Assembly (NCBI RefSeq): GCF_014647455.2
Contig: NZ_BMPF01000002.1
Coordinates: forward strand, 620,001-684,000
From: Halarchaeum grantii
GTDB lineage: Archaea; Halobacteriota; Halobacteria; Halobacteriales; Halobacteriaceae
Length of the DNA: 64,000 nt
Direction of reading: 5' to 3'
The notes beneath the pieces were generated by a model. It was not told the origin of the DNA and did not search any database. It worked only from the letters and a program-made list of their open reading frames with translations. Numbering within the stretch: the stretch's first letter is position 1; the number at the start of each line of letters is the position of its first letter. The translations under genes were made by a program, and so were the position numbers. Below, one piece after another: positions 8,872 through 17,945 of the stretch.

Positions 8872-9959
8872 TGCGTGAGGACGGGACGACGGCGGGCGGC
8901 GCACGCGACGACGACCCCCTGCTCCGCGTCGAGAACCTCCGGACGACGTTCGCCACGGAGACGGGGACGGTGCGCGCGGTCGACGGCGTCTCCTTCGACG
9001 TCGAGCGCGGGGAGACGGTCGGCCTCGTCGGTGAGTCGGGCGCCGGGAAGTCCGTGACGGCGCGCTCGCTCGTGGGGCTGGTCGAGGACCCGGGCCGGGT
9101 CGTCGGCGGCTCCGTCCGTCTCGACGGCGCGGAACTCACGGACAACACCGAGTCGGAGTGGCGCGACGTGCGCGGCGGCCGCATCGCGATGGTGTTTCAG
9201 GACCCGCTCTCGCGGCTGAACCCCGTCTACACGGTCGGGAACCAGATCGAGGAGGCGCTGCGCATCCACCGGGGCCTGCGCGGGGCGGCGGCGCGGGAGA
9301 AAGCCGTCGAGCTCCTCGAGGACGTCGGCATCCCGGACGCGGCGCGTCGCGCCGAGGCGTACCCCCACGAGTTCTCCGGGGGGATGTGCCAGCGCGCGGT
9401 CATCGCGATCGCGCTCGCCTGCGACCCCGACCTCCTCGTCTGCGACGAACCGACGACCGCGCTCGACGTCACCACCCAAGCCCAGATCCTCGACCTCCTC
9501 GACGACCTCCGGGCGGAGCGCGACCTCGCCGTCCTCTTCATCACGCACGACATGGGCGTCGTCGCGGAGGTCTGCGACCGCGTGAACGTCATGTACGCGG
9601 GCGAGATCGTCGAGCGCGCGGGCGTCGTCGACCTCTTCGAGCGCCCGAAACACCCCTACACGCAGGGGCTGCTCGACGCGGTTCCGGCGCGGACGGCGCG
9701 CGGCGAGCGCCTCGCGGCCATCGAGGGCGAGGTGCCGACGCCGACCGAGCCCGCGACGGCCTGTCGGTTCGCGCCGCGCTGTCCGCGGGCGTTCGACGCC
9801 TGCCACAGCGTCCACCCGACCGGCGTCGCCGTGAGCGCGGACGCGGACGACCACACCGCCGCCTGCCTCCACTACCCGGCGGACGCCACGCGGGACGAAG
9901 CGGTCGAGCGCCACCGCGAGCGCGACACTCGCACGGGCGCGGAGGGCGATACCGAATGA
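8871..9959 (+). CDS. Peptide ABC transporter ATP-binding protein (DppD type)
   Basis: A 362-aa ATPase that powers the importer. Seen: Walker A GESGAGKS with the Lys near residue 60, Q-loop MVFQDPLSRLNP, signature FSGGMCQRAVIA, Walker B LLVCDEPTTALD, H-loop FITHDMGVVAE, and the C-terminal oligopeptide/dipeptide domain with CRFAPRCPRAF and a later Cys in TAACLHYP. The Cys pattern CRF..RCP is typical of the Opp/Dpp ATPase C-terminus. It starts at the stop of the DppC-type gene and overlaps the next ATPase gene by 4 nt, so translation is probably coupled. Confidence 0.94.
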   Translation: MREDGTTAGGARDDDPLLRVENLRTTFATETGTVRAVDGVSFDVERGETVGLVGESGAGKSVTARSLVGLVEDPGRVVGGSVRLDGAELTDNTESEWRDVRGGRIAMVFQDPLSRLNPVYTVGNQIEEALRIHRGLRGAAAREKAVELLEDVGIPDAARRAEAYPHEFSGGMCQRAVIAIALACDPDLLVCDEPTTALDVTTQAQILDLLDDLRAERDLAVLFITHDMGVVAEVCDRVNVMYAGEIVERAGVVDLFERPKHPYTQGLLDAVPARTARGERLAAIEGEVPTPTEPATACRFAPRCPRAFDACHSVHPTGVAVSADADDHTAACLHYPADATRDEAVERHRERDTRTGAEGDTE

Positions 9960-11302
9960 CCGACGCGTTCGGCGCGGGAACCCCCGAACACCACAGCGAC
10001 GTCGAGGCGGGCGAGACGCTCGTCCGCGTCGCGGACCTGCGGACGTACTACGGCGAGACGGGGCGGTTCGGCGGGACGCCCGTGAAGGCCGTCGACGGCG
10101 TCAGCCTCGACATCGAGAAGGGCGAGACGCTCGGGCTGGTCGGCGAGTCGGGGTCGGGGAAGACGACGCTCGGCCGGACGCTCGTGCGCCTCGAACAGGC
10201 GACCGGCGGCCGCGTCGAGTACGCGGGAACGGACGTGACGGCGCTCTCGGGCGACGAGTTGCGGGCGTGGCGGCGGAACGCCCAGATGGTGTTTCAGGAC
10301 CCCGAGTCGAGCCTGAACGAGCGGCTGCCCGTCGGCGAGCTCGTGAAGGAGCCGCTCGACGTCCACGGCTGGCGGACGCCGCGCGAGCGCCGCGAGCGCG
10401 TTCGTGACCTCCTCGAACGCGTCGGCCTCGCGGAGGAGCACTACTACCGCTACCCCCACCAGTTCTCCGGAGGCCAGCGCCAGCGCGTCGGCATCGCGCG
10501 CGCCCTCGCCCTCGAACCGGAGTTCGTCGTGCTCGACGAGCCGGTGAGCGCGCTCGACGCGTCCGTGCAGGCGAAGATCCTCAATCTCCTCGGGGACCTC
10601 CAAGACGATCTCGGCCTCACCTACCTCCTCATCGCGCACGACCTCTCCGTCGTCGAGCACGTCTGCGACCGGGTGGCCGTGCTGTACCTCGGGCAGTTGC
10701 TCGAGGTCGGCCCCGTCGCGGACGTCTTCGACGACCCCGCGAACCCCTACACGCACGCGTTGCTCTCCGCGATCCCCGACCCCGATCCCACGACGGAGAC
10801 GGCGCGCATCACCCTCCGAGGAACGCCGCCGAGCGCGCGCGACCCACCCTCGGGATGTCGGTTCAGCACGCGCTGTCCGGCGAAGATCCGGCCGGAGGCG
10901 TACGAAGGCCTCGACGACGACGTCTGGGACGCCGTGGAGGCCGTCCGCGACGTGCTCCGCCAGCGCGCGAACGCCGAAGTCGGGGCGCTCGAACGCCTCG
11001 CGCAGTACGCGGGACTCGCCGACCCGCACGCGGACGTCGAGGAAGTAATCTCTGACGCGTTCGCCGGCCTCGACGTGCCCGCCGGCGTCGAGCGGACCGT
11101 CGATGCGGCGGCGGGGCGGGCGGCGAGCGGCGACGTCGAGGGCGCCGAGCGACTGCTCGCCGACGAGTTCGGGAGCGAGTGCGAGCGCGCCCCGCCGACC
11201 GAGCACGCCGTCGGCGAGTCGGGGCGAATCAGCCGCTGTCACCGCCACGAGCCGGGCGTCCAGTCGCCGAGCGAGTACTTCGCCGACCACGACCGACGAT
11301 GA
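9956..11302 (+). CDS. Peptide ABC transporter ATP-binding protein (DppF type) with C-terminal insertion
   Basis: A 448-aa second ATPase of the importer. Seen: Walker A GESGSGKTTLGRT (Lys 69), MVFQDPESSLNE, signature FSGGQRQRVGIARAL, Walker B VVLDEPVSALD and LIAHDLSVVEH. The C-terminal CRFSTRCP is not closed by the second Cys motif at the usual distance. About 110 mostly helical, acidic residues intervene before SECERAPP and SRCHRHEP. I recall the same insertion in other haloarchaeal DppF-type proteins; its role is unknown. The 3' end overlaps the start of the next gene by 4 nt. Confidence 0.92.
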   Translation: MTDAFGAGTPEHHSDVEAGETLVRVADLRTYYGETGRFGGTPVKAVDGVSLDIEKGETLGLVGESGSGKTTLGRTLVRLEQATGGRVEYAGTDVTALSGDELRAWRRNAQMVFQDPESSLNERLPVGELVKEPLDVHGWRTPRERRERVRDLLERVGLAEEHYYRYPHQFSGGQRQRVGIARALALEPEFVVLDEPVSALDASVQAKILNLLGDLQDDLGLTYLLIAHDLSVVEHVCDRVAVLYLGQLLEVGPVADVFDDPANPYTHALLSAIPDPDPTTETARITLRGTPPSARDPPSGCRFSTRCPAKIRPEAYEGLDDDVWDAVEAVRDVLRQRANAEVGALERLAQYAGLADPHADVEEVISDAFAGLDVPAGVERTVDAAAGRAASGDVEGAERLLADEFGSECERAPPTEHAVGESGRISRCHRHEPGVQSPSEYFADHDRR

Positions 11303-11703
11303 GGGGACGTGTCCGGGTCGGCCGACTGGTCCACGCGGCGACGTACGCCGCCGTCACGCTCGCGCTCGTCTGGTGTGCGTCGCTCGCCGTCGGCATCGTC
11401 CTCGGCGGGCCGCTCGTCGCCGCGAAGTACGGGCTGTTCGTCTGCGGGTGGCTCGCCGTCGGCTACGGGACGTGGCTGCTCCGGCCGCGCACACGCCGGA
11501 CGAGCGAGGCGGCAGGCGAGCGGGCCACCGCGGCGCGCGGGCGAACGCGCTACCGGCGCGCCGTCCTCTCGCTCCCGCCAGCCGACCGCTTCGAACTCGC
11601 CGGCACCGAGCGCGTCCCGTCGGGCGTGCTCCTCGTCGCGTCCGGGGTCGCGATGCTCGCGGCGTCCTTCCTCCTCGAAGCCGTCGCCGGCGTCGGCGGC
11701 TGA
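11299..11703 (+). CDS. Small haloarchaeal membrane protein (DUF7555-like)
   Basis: A 134-aa protein with hydrophobic segments at about 10-32, 38-60 and 112-130, and an Arg-rich cytoplasmic loop (RPRTRRTSEAAGERATAARGRTRYRR) between the second and third. It resembles, from memory, the haloarchaeal DUF7555 group, and no function is known. The ATG at 11299 overlaps the DppF stop by 4 nt (ATGA), which ties it to the importer operon. An in-frame ATG 40 codons upstream lies wholly inside dppF and is not favoured. Confidence 0.65.
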   Translation: MRGRVRVGRLVHAATYAAVTLALVWCASLAVGIVLGGPLVAAKYGLFVCGWLAVGYGTWLLRPRTRRTSEAAGERATAARGRTRYRRAVLSLPPADRFELAGTERVPSGVLLVASGVAMLAASFLLEAVAGVGG

Positions 11704-11745
11704 GGGCGCGAAAGACACTTTCGTCTGGGTCGCACACCCCCACGC

Positions 11746-12315
11746 ATGGACGAGCGAGACGCGCCCGGCGAGGGCGACGGCGGGGATCCGGGCGAACGCG
11801 TCGAGGACGTCACGGGCACCGACGCCCACGACGCCGCGTGGGAGGCGACGCGCGACGACATGGCGGCACTCGCCGAAGAGCGCCGCGAGGGGGGGTGGGA
11901 CGTCGTGACGCTGACCGCCGGCGACGTCCGCATCGAGGCGCGCGCGACCGGCCCGGAGGCCGACGATGAGGGGCGCTACGGCCTCGTCTTCGTCGTCCCG
12001 AAGGGCGACGCCGAGGCGTTCGCCGACGTCTTCGAGGAGGGCGGGTTCCCCGCCTACGAGGTCTATCGCGCCGAGCGCGACGGCCGCGTCTTCCTCGTCG
12101 TCTCCTACTTCGACCCGGAGTCGGAGACGTGCATCCTCGCCGCCGCGACCTACCTGAAGCGCGACGCGAGCCGACTCGTCCGGACGGTCGCGGAGACCGA
12201 GGAGATGTACACGCACGTCGAGACGCTCGACCGCACCCACCTCGGGAGCTTCCAGCACGAGGACCACACGAAGTTCTTCCCGGCGGTCGAGACCGTCGCG
12301 GACGCCGGCGAGTAG
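11746..12315 (+). CDS. Conserved haloarchaeal cytosolic protein (DUF7529-like)
   Basis: A 189-aa soluble acidic protein of unknown function. The first 30 residues are a disordered Asp/Gly-rich tail. The body carries HDAAWEATRDDMAALAEERREGGWDVVTL, YGLVFVVPKGDAEAF, YEVYRAERDGRVFLV, and a C-terminal MYTHVETLDRTHLGSF, a block I recall as conserved in haloarchaea (DUF7529). A small palindrome, CGAAAG-aca-CTTTCG (11709-11723), overlaps the expected TATA position 23-37 nt before the ATG. Confidence 0.7.
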   Translation: MDERDAPGEGDGGDPGERVEDVTGTDAHDAAWEATRDDMAALAEERREGGWDVVTLTAGDVRIEARATGPEADDEGRYGLVFVVPKGDAEAFADVFEEGGFPAYEVYRAERDGRVFLVVSYFDPESETCILAAATYLKRDASRLVRTVAETEEMYTHVETLDRTHLGSFQHEDHTKFFPAVETVADAGE

Positions 12316-12459
12316 CCGCGTTCGCCGTTCGCCCGCCCCGCGCACGCGACTGCCGACCGTGAGTGCCACGCCGCGAGGGGGACTCGCCGGCCGTCCGCGC
12401 CACGTGCGGGCCGGAAGCGGGTCGTAGCCTACAAATGGGCCGCCATCATAGGGCGCGCC

Positions 12460-13308
12460 ATGAAAGTCGCCGACGTGATGACGCCCCGCGACGACGTCGT
12501 GACCGTCTCGCTCCCGGGCACCCGCGACGACGTGCTGGGGTACCTCCAAGAGCGACGCTTCTCCGCCGTCCCCGTCGTGAAGGGCGAGGGCGAGGACGAA
12601 GTCTACCGCGGCCTCGTCTCGCGCGAGGACCTCATCGAGGACCCCGACGAGGACCAGCTCGCGCTCCTGATGCGCGACGTGCCGACGACGACCGGTTCGA
12701 CGGACGTCGTCGAGGCCGCCCGCCTGATGGTGTCGGAGGGCGCCCGGCGCGTCCCCGTCGTCGACGGCGACGCCCTCGACGGCATCGTCACCATCACCGA
12801 CGTCGTGCGCGCCATCGCGGACGGCGACGTGGACGGCGAGCGGACGGTCGGCGAGCTCGCGCGCCGCGACGTGAACACGACGTACGTCGAGACGCCGCTC
12901 CCGGTCGCGGAGCGCGAAATCGCGTACGCGGACGTCCCCTACGCGGTCGTGCTCGACGAGGACGCCGACATGACCGGCATCCTCACCGAGGTCGACGTCA
13001 TCGACGTCGCGCGCGTCGTCGAGGGCGAGGACGACGTCGGCGCGAGCGTCGCCGGGCAAGACGACGAGTGGATGTGGGAGGGCATCAAGGCCACCGGCAA
13101 CCGCTACTTCCCGACGCGGAACGTCGAGATTCCCGGCGAGCCCGTCCGCGAGTTCATGACCGCCGACCCGGTGACGCTGACGAAGCGCCGCACCGCGAAG
13201 GAGGCCGCCCAGCGGATGCTGGAGACGGACGTCGAACAGCTCCCGCTCGTCGCGGGTGACGACCTCGCCGGCATCGTCCGGGACGTCGACCTCATCGCCG
13301 CGCTATGA
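12460..13308 (+). CDS. Four-CBS-domain protein
   Basis: A 282-aa protein made of two Bateman modules. Seen: CBS repeats starting MKVADVMTPRDDVVTV, then around VPTTTGSTDVVEAARLMVSEGARRVPVVDG, then VNTTYVETPLPVAEREIAY, then VREFMTADPVTLTKRRTAKEAAQRM. CBS pairs usually bind adenine nucleotides and gate a partner, but no enzymatic domain is attached here. A TATA-like CTACAAAT lies about 24-31 nt before the ATG. The last 4 nt overlap the start of glyS, so the two may be co-expressed; whether there is a functional link is not known. Confidence 0.88.
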   Translation: MKVADVMTPRDDVVTVSLPGTRDDVLGYLQERRFSAVPVVKGEGEDEVYRGLVSREDLIEDPDEDQLALLMRDVPTTTGSTDVVEAARLMVSEGARRVPVVDGDALDGIVTITDVVRAIADGDVDGERTVGELARRDVNTTYVETPLPVAEREIAYADVPYAVVLDEDADMTGILTEVDVIDVARVVEGEDDVGASVAGQDDEWMWEGIKATGNRYFPTRNVEIPGEPVREFMTADPVTLTKRRTAKEAAQRMLETDVEQLPLVAGDDLAGIVRDVDLIAAL

Positions 13309-15044
13309 AGGCGCTGACCGAGCTCGCGAAGCGACGCGGGTTCTTCTTCCAGTCGAGCGAGGCCTACGGCGGCGTCTCCGGCTTCTACACCTACGGCCCG
13401 CAGGGCGCGACGCTGAAGGAGCACGTCGAGGACACGTGGCGCGAGCGCTTCTCCGTCGCGGAGGGCCACATGGAGGTCGACGCGCCCACCGTCATGCCCG
13501 AACCCGTCTTCGAGGCCTCCGGCCACCTCGACGGCTTCGACGACATGCTCGTCGAGTGTGCGGGCTGTGGCGCGAGCCACCGCGCCGACCACCTCATCGA
13601 GGGCGCGACGGACGTCGAGGAGGCCGAGAGCCTCCCCACCGAGGAGGTCGCCGCGCTCATCGACGCCCACGACATCGAGTGCCCGAGCTGTGGCGCGCCG
13701 CTGGCCGACCAGCCGGTCGAGGAGTTCAACCTGATGTTCGAGACGAACATCGGGCCGGGGACGAGCCAGACCGGCTACCTCCGCCCGGAGACCGCTCAGG
13801 GCATCTTCGTGGAGTTCCCGCGCCTCAAGGAGTACGCGCGCGGCCAGCTCCCGTTCGGCGTCACGCAGATCGGGAAGTCGTATAGGAACGAGATTAGTCC
13901 GCGGAACGCGCTCGTGCGGACGCGCGAGTTCACGCAGGCCGAGCTCGAGCTGTTCGTCGACCCCGAGGGCGAGGGCCCGGACGTCGCGTCGGTCGCGGAC
14001 GTCGAGCTCACCCTCTACCCGGCCGCGAACCAGCCGGACGGCGACTACGTCGAGACGACGGTCGAGGCGGCCGTCGACGACGGCGTCGTCGAGCCGTGGG
14101 TCGCCTACTACCTCGGCGTCGCCGCCGAGTGGTACGCGGAGATCGGCGTGGACTTCGAGCGCTTCCGTTTCCGCCAGCATCAGGCGGGCGAGCGCGCCCA
14201 CTACGCCAGTGATTGCTGGGACGCCGAAGCGGACGTCTCCGCGCCGGGCGCGGACCCCGAATGGATCGAGATCGCGGGCTACGCCTACCGGGGCGACTAC
14301 GACCTCTCGAAGCACGACGAGCACAGCGGCGAGTCGTTCACCGTGTTCAAGCAGTACGACGAGCCGAAGACCGTCGAGCGCGCGAGCGTCGACCCCGACA
14401 TGTCGTACTTGGGACCGGAGTACGGCGGGAACGCGGGCGCCATCGCGGACGAACTCGACGCGCTCGCGAAGCGCGACCGCGCCGCCTTCGACGGTGAGAG
14501 CGTGACGGTCACCGTGGACGGCGAGGAGTACGAGATTCCCGTCGAGAAGACGGGCTACGCGGTCGAGGAGGAAACGGAGGCGGGCCGTCACATGATGCCC
14601 CACGTCGTCGAGCCCTCCATCGGTATCGACCGCACCGTCTACACGGTGCTCGCGCACGCCTACGAGGAGGACGAGGTCGACGAGGGCGAGCGCACCGTCC
14701 TCCGACTCGACCCGAGCGTCGCGCCGACCGGCGTCGCCGTCTTCCCGCTCATGGACAAGGACGGGATGGGCGAGCGCGCCCGCGAGCTCGCTCGAACCCT
14801 CCGCTCGGAGGGGTACGCGGTCACCTACGACGACTCCGGGAACATCGGGCGGCGCTACCGCCGACAGGACGAGGTCGGGACGCCCTTCTGCGTCACCGTC
14901 GACTACGAGAGCGTCGAGGAGGACCCGGAGACGGTGACGCTCCGCGAGCGCGACAGCACCGAACAGGTGCGGGTACCGACGGACGACCTCGCGTCGGTGC
15001 TCGCCGACCTCCGCGCGGGCGAGACGACGTTCGACGACCTCTGA
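13305..15044 (+). CDS. glyS: Glycyl-tRNA synthetase
   Basis: A 579-aa class II aminoacyl-tRNA synthetase of the dimeric alpha2 type used by archaea; charges tRNA-Gly in the cytoplasm. Seen: N-terminal FFFQSSEAYGGVSGFYTYGPQG, a zinc-binding insertion with CAGCGASH and CPSCGAPL, motif 2 RNEISPRNALVRTREFTQAE, motif 3 around EPSIGIDRTVYTVL, and a C-terminal anticodon-binding domain beginning APTGVAVFPLMDK. Length is normal. It overlaps the CBS gene by 4 nt and is followed 2 nt later by the dolichol-kinase-like gene. Confidence 0.97.
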   Translation: MKALTELAKRRGFFFQSSEAYGGVSGFYTYGPQGATLKEHVEDTWRERFSVAEGHMEVDAPTVMPEPVFEASGHLDGFDDMLVECAGCGASHRADHLIEGATDVEEAESLPTEEVAALIDAHDIECPSCGAPLADQPVEEFNLMFETNIGPGTSQTGYLRPETAQGIFVEFPRLKEYARGQLPFGVTQIGKSYRNEISPRNALVRTREFTQAELELFVDPEGEGPDVASVADVELTLYPAANQPDGDYVETTVEAAVDDGVVEPWVAYYLGVAAEWYAEIGVDFERFRFRQHQAGERAHYASDCWDAEADVSAPGADPEWIEIAGYAYRGDYDLSKHDEHSGESFTVFKQYDEPKTVERASVDPDMSYLGPEYGGNAGAIADELDALAKRDRAAFDGESVTVTVDGEEYEIPVEKTGYAVEEETEAGRHMMPHVVEPSIGIDRTVYTVLAHAYEEDEVDEGERTVLRLDPSVAPTGVAVFPLMDKDGMGERARELARTLRSEGYAVTYDDSGNIGRRYRRQDEVGTPFCVTVDYESVEEDPETVTLRERDSTEQVRVPTDDLASVLADLRAGETTFDDL

Positions 15045-15046
15045 CG

Positions 15047-15607
15047 GTGGCCGAACTCCGGCGGCGAGCGGTCCACGTGTCGGGGGCCGTGCTACCGCTC
15101 GCGTGGCTCCTCGGCGTCGTCCCGTGGCTCTGGATCGAGGCCGTGCTCGCCGCCGGTCTGGTGTCCGCGAGCGCCCTCGAGGCCGGCCGGCTCACGGGGC
15201 GCGTCGAGTGGTGGGTGTTCGACGAACTCACCCGCGAGTACGAGCAGGACAACCCCGCCGGCTACTTCCTCTACGCGCTCGGGTTCGCCGCGACCGGCCT
15301 CGTCTTCGACCCGCAGGTCGCCGCGCCCGCGATGCTGATGCTCACGTTCGGCGACCCATTTAGTGGACTGCTCCACTCGGGCGGCCTCTCCCGCAAGCCC
15401 GTACCCGTGATGGCGGCGACGTTCGCGCTCTGCCTCGTGCTCGCCGTCACGGCGGGCGTCCCGCTCCTCGCGGCGGCGTGCGGCGCGCTCGGCGCGACGC
15501 TCGCGGACGGCCTCAAGCCCGTCGTCGCCGGGTACGTGGTCGACGACAACCTCACGATGCCGACCGTCGCCGCCGCCGCGATGTGGGTGGGCATTCACCT
15601 CACGTAG
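15047..15607 (+). CDS. Dolichol kinase-like membrane protein (SEC59 family)
   Basis: A 186-aa integral membrane protein with five or six hydrophobic segments. Seen: N-terminal RRAVHVSGAVLPLAWLL, conserved FGDPFSGLLHSGG (the nucleotide-site-like loop of the SEC59/CdsA-like kinases), and C-terminal DGLKPVVAGYVVDDNLTMPTVAA, the family's DNLT/P motif. The likely role is phosphorylation of dolichol or a related polyprenol for archaeal N-glycosylation; substrate is inferred. The start is GTG at 15047, 2 nt after the glyS stop. Confidence 0.8.
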   Translation: MAELRRRAVHVSGAVLPLAWLLGVVPWLWIEAVLAAGLVSASALEAGRLTGRVEWWVFDELTREYEQDNPAGYFLYALGFAATGLVFDPQVAAPAMLMLTFGDPFSGLLHSGGLSRKPVPVMAATFALCLVLAVTAGVPLLAAACGALGATLADGLKPVVAGYVVDDNLTMPTVAAAAMWVGIHLT

Positions 15608-15649
15608 GCCCCGAGCGACGCCGGCGGCCGCGAGTCAACCCGACCGCGG

Positions 15650-15658
15650 GACTTTATA
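15650..15658 (+). promoter_or_regulatory. TATA-like element for the XPD helicase gene
   Basis: ACTTTATAG lies about 25-33 nt before the GTG at 15683 and supports that start and leaderless transcription. Confidence 0.55.
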
Positions 15659-15682
15659 GCGTGACGCGACTACACGTCTCCC

Positions 15683-17893
15683 GTGGCTGCCAGCGACCGG
15701 GACGCCGACGCGGACTACCTGCGCTTCTTCCCGAAGCCGTCGCCGTACGAGAACCAGCGCGAGGCGATGGACCGGATTCGGGACGCCATCGCGGACGAGC
15801 GCGACGTCCTCTTCGAGGGCGCGTGCGGGACGGGGAAGACGCTGGCGTCGCTCGCGCCGGCGCTCGAGTACGCGCGCGAGGAGGACAAGACGGTCGTCAT
15901 CACGACGAACGTCCACCAGCAGATGCGCCAGTTCGTCCGCGACGCCCGCGAGATACACGCCGGCGAGCCGATTCGCGCCGTCGTCTTCCGCGGGAAGGGG
16001 TCGATGTGCCACATCGACGTCGACTATCAGGAGTGTCAGGTGCTCCGGGACAACACGTACGAGGTCGCGGACACCGAGCGCGACAAACGCCAGCTAGAGC
16101 GCCAGCAGGAGGAGTTGCTGGACGCGGCGCGCGAGGGCGACGACGACGCCGCCGACGCCCGGAGCGCCGTGATGGACGAACTGGAGTCGCTCGACGAGGA
16201 ACTCGAGGAGCTGCGCGAGCAGAACGTCTGCGAGCGCTACTACAACAACCTCACCGAGGAGTCGGACGAGTTCGTCTCGTGGCTCTACGACGACGTGCGG
16301 ACGCCCGACGACGTCTACGACTACGCGGAGGAGAACGACCTCTGTGGCTACGAGCTCCTCAAGGAGTCGATGGAGGGCGTCGACCTCGCGGTCTGCAACT
16401 ACCACCACCTGCTCGACCCGGGCATCCGCGCGCAGTTCTTCCGGTGGCTGGACCGGGACCCGGAGGACGTCGTCGTCGTCTTCGACGAGGCGCACAACGT
16501 CGAGGACGCGGCGCGTGACCACGCCTCGCGGGCGCTCACGGAGAACACGCTCGACGAGGCGATGTCCGAGCTCGCGGGTGAGACGGAGACGGACGCCCGC
16601 GCGGAGTACGCGGAGAACGTCCTCGGGGCGTTCCGGGACGCGCTCGTGGAGACGTACGAGGCGGGCGTCGGCCCCGGCGGGGACGGCCCCGCGTCGTTCG
16701 AGGCGGTCGGGGAGAACTGGGCGGACGTCCCGGTCGCGAACGACGGGAAGCGCGACGACCTGACGCTCGCGTTCCTGCAGGCCTACGAGGGGCGGGGCAT
16801 CTCGAAGGACCTCGACGCCGCGCTCTCGCTCGGCGAGGATCTGGAGGAGGCCTACGAGGACGCCTACCGGAACGGCGAGGCCGCGACGCGCGAGGAAGCC
16901 CAGACCCTGCAGGCCGCCGAGTTCGTCGACGCCTACCTGACGGACGGCGACGCGCTCGGGCAGTATCCGACGGCGGCCGTCCGGCGGGACGCGGGCACCG
17001 GCGAGGTGTACGGGCGCGCGGAGCTCTACACGTGCATCCCGCGCGACGTGACCGCCGACCTCTTCGACGCCGTCCACGCGAGCGTGCTGATGTCGGCGAC
17101 GCTCCGACCGTTCGACGTGACCGGGGAGATTCTCGGCCTCGATGACCCGGTGACGATGGCCTACGGGCTGGAGTTCTCGGAGGAGCGCCGCCGGACGTTC
17201 ACCGTCGACACCGAGCCGCTGTTCGCCTCACAACGGGACGACCCCGAGGTACAGGAGGAGGTCGCGGGCGTGCTCGCGGACGCCGCGCGCTTCACCGCCG
17301 GGAGTTCGCTGTTCTTCTTCCCGAGCTACGGCGAGGCCGAGCGCTACCACGACCTGCTCGCCGACGAAATCGAAGGGGCGCGCTATCTCGACGAGGCCGG
17401 GACGCCCGTCGAGGAGCTGCGCGAGCGCTTCGTCGCCGACGAGGACGCGGTGCTGTTCACGTCGCTCTGGGGGACGCTCGCGGAGGGCGTGAGCTTCGAG
17501 GGCGACGACGCGCGCACGGTCGCCGTCGTCGGCGTCCCCTATCCCCGCCTCGACGCGCGCGCCGAAGCGGTCCAGGACGCCTACGACGAGGCCTTCGGCT
17601 CCTCGGGAGCGGGCTGGAAGTACGCCGTCGAGATCCCGACGGTCAGGAAGACCCGGCAGGCGCTCGGGCGCGTCATTCGCTCGCCCGACGACTACGGCGT
17701 CCGGATGCTCGTCGACCGGCGCTACACGAAGGCGTCGCGCTCGCAGATGCGCAAGTACAGCGTGAACGGGAGTTTCCCCGCCGGGGAGCGCCGGGAGATG
17801 GTCGACATCGACCCGGGGAAGCTGAAGTTCGCGACGCTGAACTTCTACGGCGACGTGGACGCGTGGGGCCCCGAGGGGCCGCCTCAGCCCTGA
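15683..17893 (+). CDS. XPD/Rad3-family ATP-dependent DNA helicase
   Basis: A 736-aa superfamily 2 helicase of the iron-sulfur XPD/DinG class, acting on DNA in repair. Seen: Walker A GACGTGKT (Lys 52), DEAH box VVFDEAHNVED (residues 268-271), candidate [4Fe-4S] cysteines at about 109, 118, 183 and 221, and C-terminal motifs LFTSLWGTLAEGVSFEGDDA and RQALGRVIRSPDDYG (motif VI). The iron-sulfur region contains an acidic coiled-coil-like insert (residues 130-180) that is longer than in crenarchaeal XPD. The start is GTG. It converges with the beta-hydroxyacid dehydrogenase gene. Confidence 0.93.
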   Translation: MAASDRDADADYLRFFPKPSPYENQREAMDRIRDAIADERDVLFEGACGTGKTLASLAPALEYAREEDKTVVITTNVHQQMRQFVRDAREIHAGEPIRAVVFRGKGSMCHIDVDYQECQVLRDNTYEVADTERDKRQLERQQEELLDAAREGDDDAADARSAVMDELESLDEELEELREQNVCERYYNNLTEESDEFVSWLYDDVRTPDDVYDYAEENDLCGYELLKESMEGVDLAVCNYHHLLDPGIRAQFFRWLDRDPEDVVVVFDEAHNVEDAARDHASRALTENTLDEAMSELAGETETDARAEYAENVLGAFRDALVETYEAGVGPGGDGPASFEAVGENWADVPVANDGKRDDLTLAFLQAYEGRGISKDLDAALSLGEDLEEAYEDAYRNGEAATREEAQTLQAAEFVDAYLTDGDALGQYPTAAVRRDAGTGEVYGRAELYTCIPRDVTADLFDAVHASVLMSATLRPFDVTGEILGLDDPVTMAYGLEFSEERRRTFTVDTEPLFASQRDDPEVQEEVAGVLADAARFTAGSSLFFFPSYGEAERYHDLLADEIEGARYLDEAGTPVEELRERFVADEDAVLFTSLWGTLAEGVSFEGDDARTVAVVGVPYPRLDARAEAVQDAYDEAFGSSGAGWKYAVEIPTVRKTRQALGRVIRSPDDYGVRMLVDRRYTKASRSQMRKYSVNGSFPAGERREMVDIDPGKLKFATLNFYGDVDAWGPEGPPQP

Positions 17894-17945
17894 TCAGTCG
17901 CTCGCGGTTACACCGCTCGCCTACGTCGGTCGCGCGTCGCGCGAC

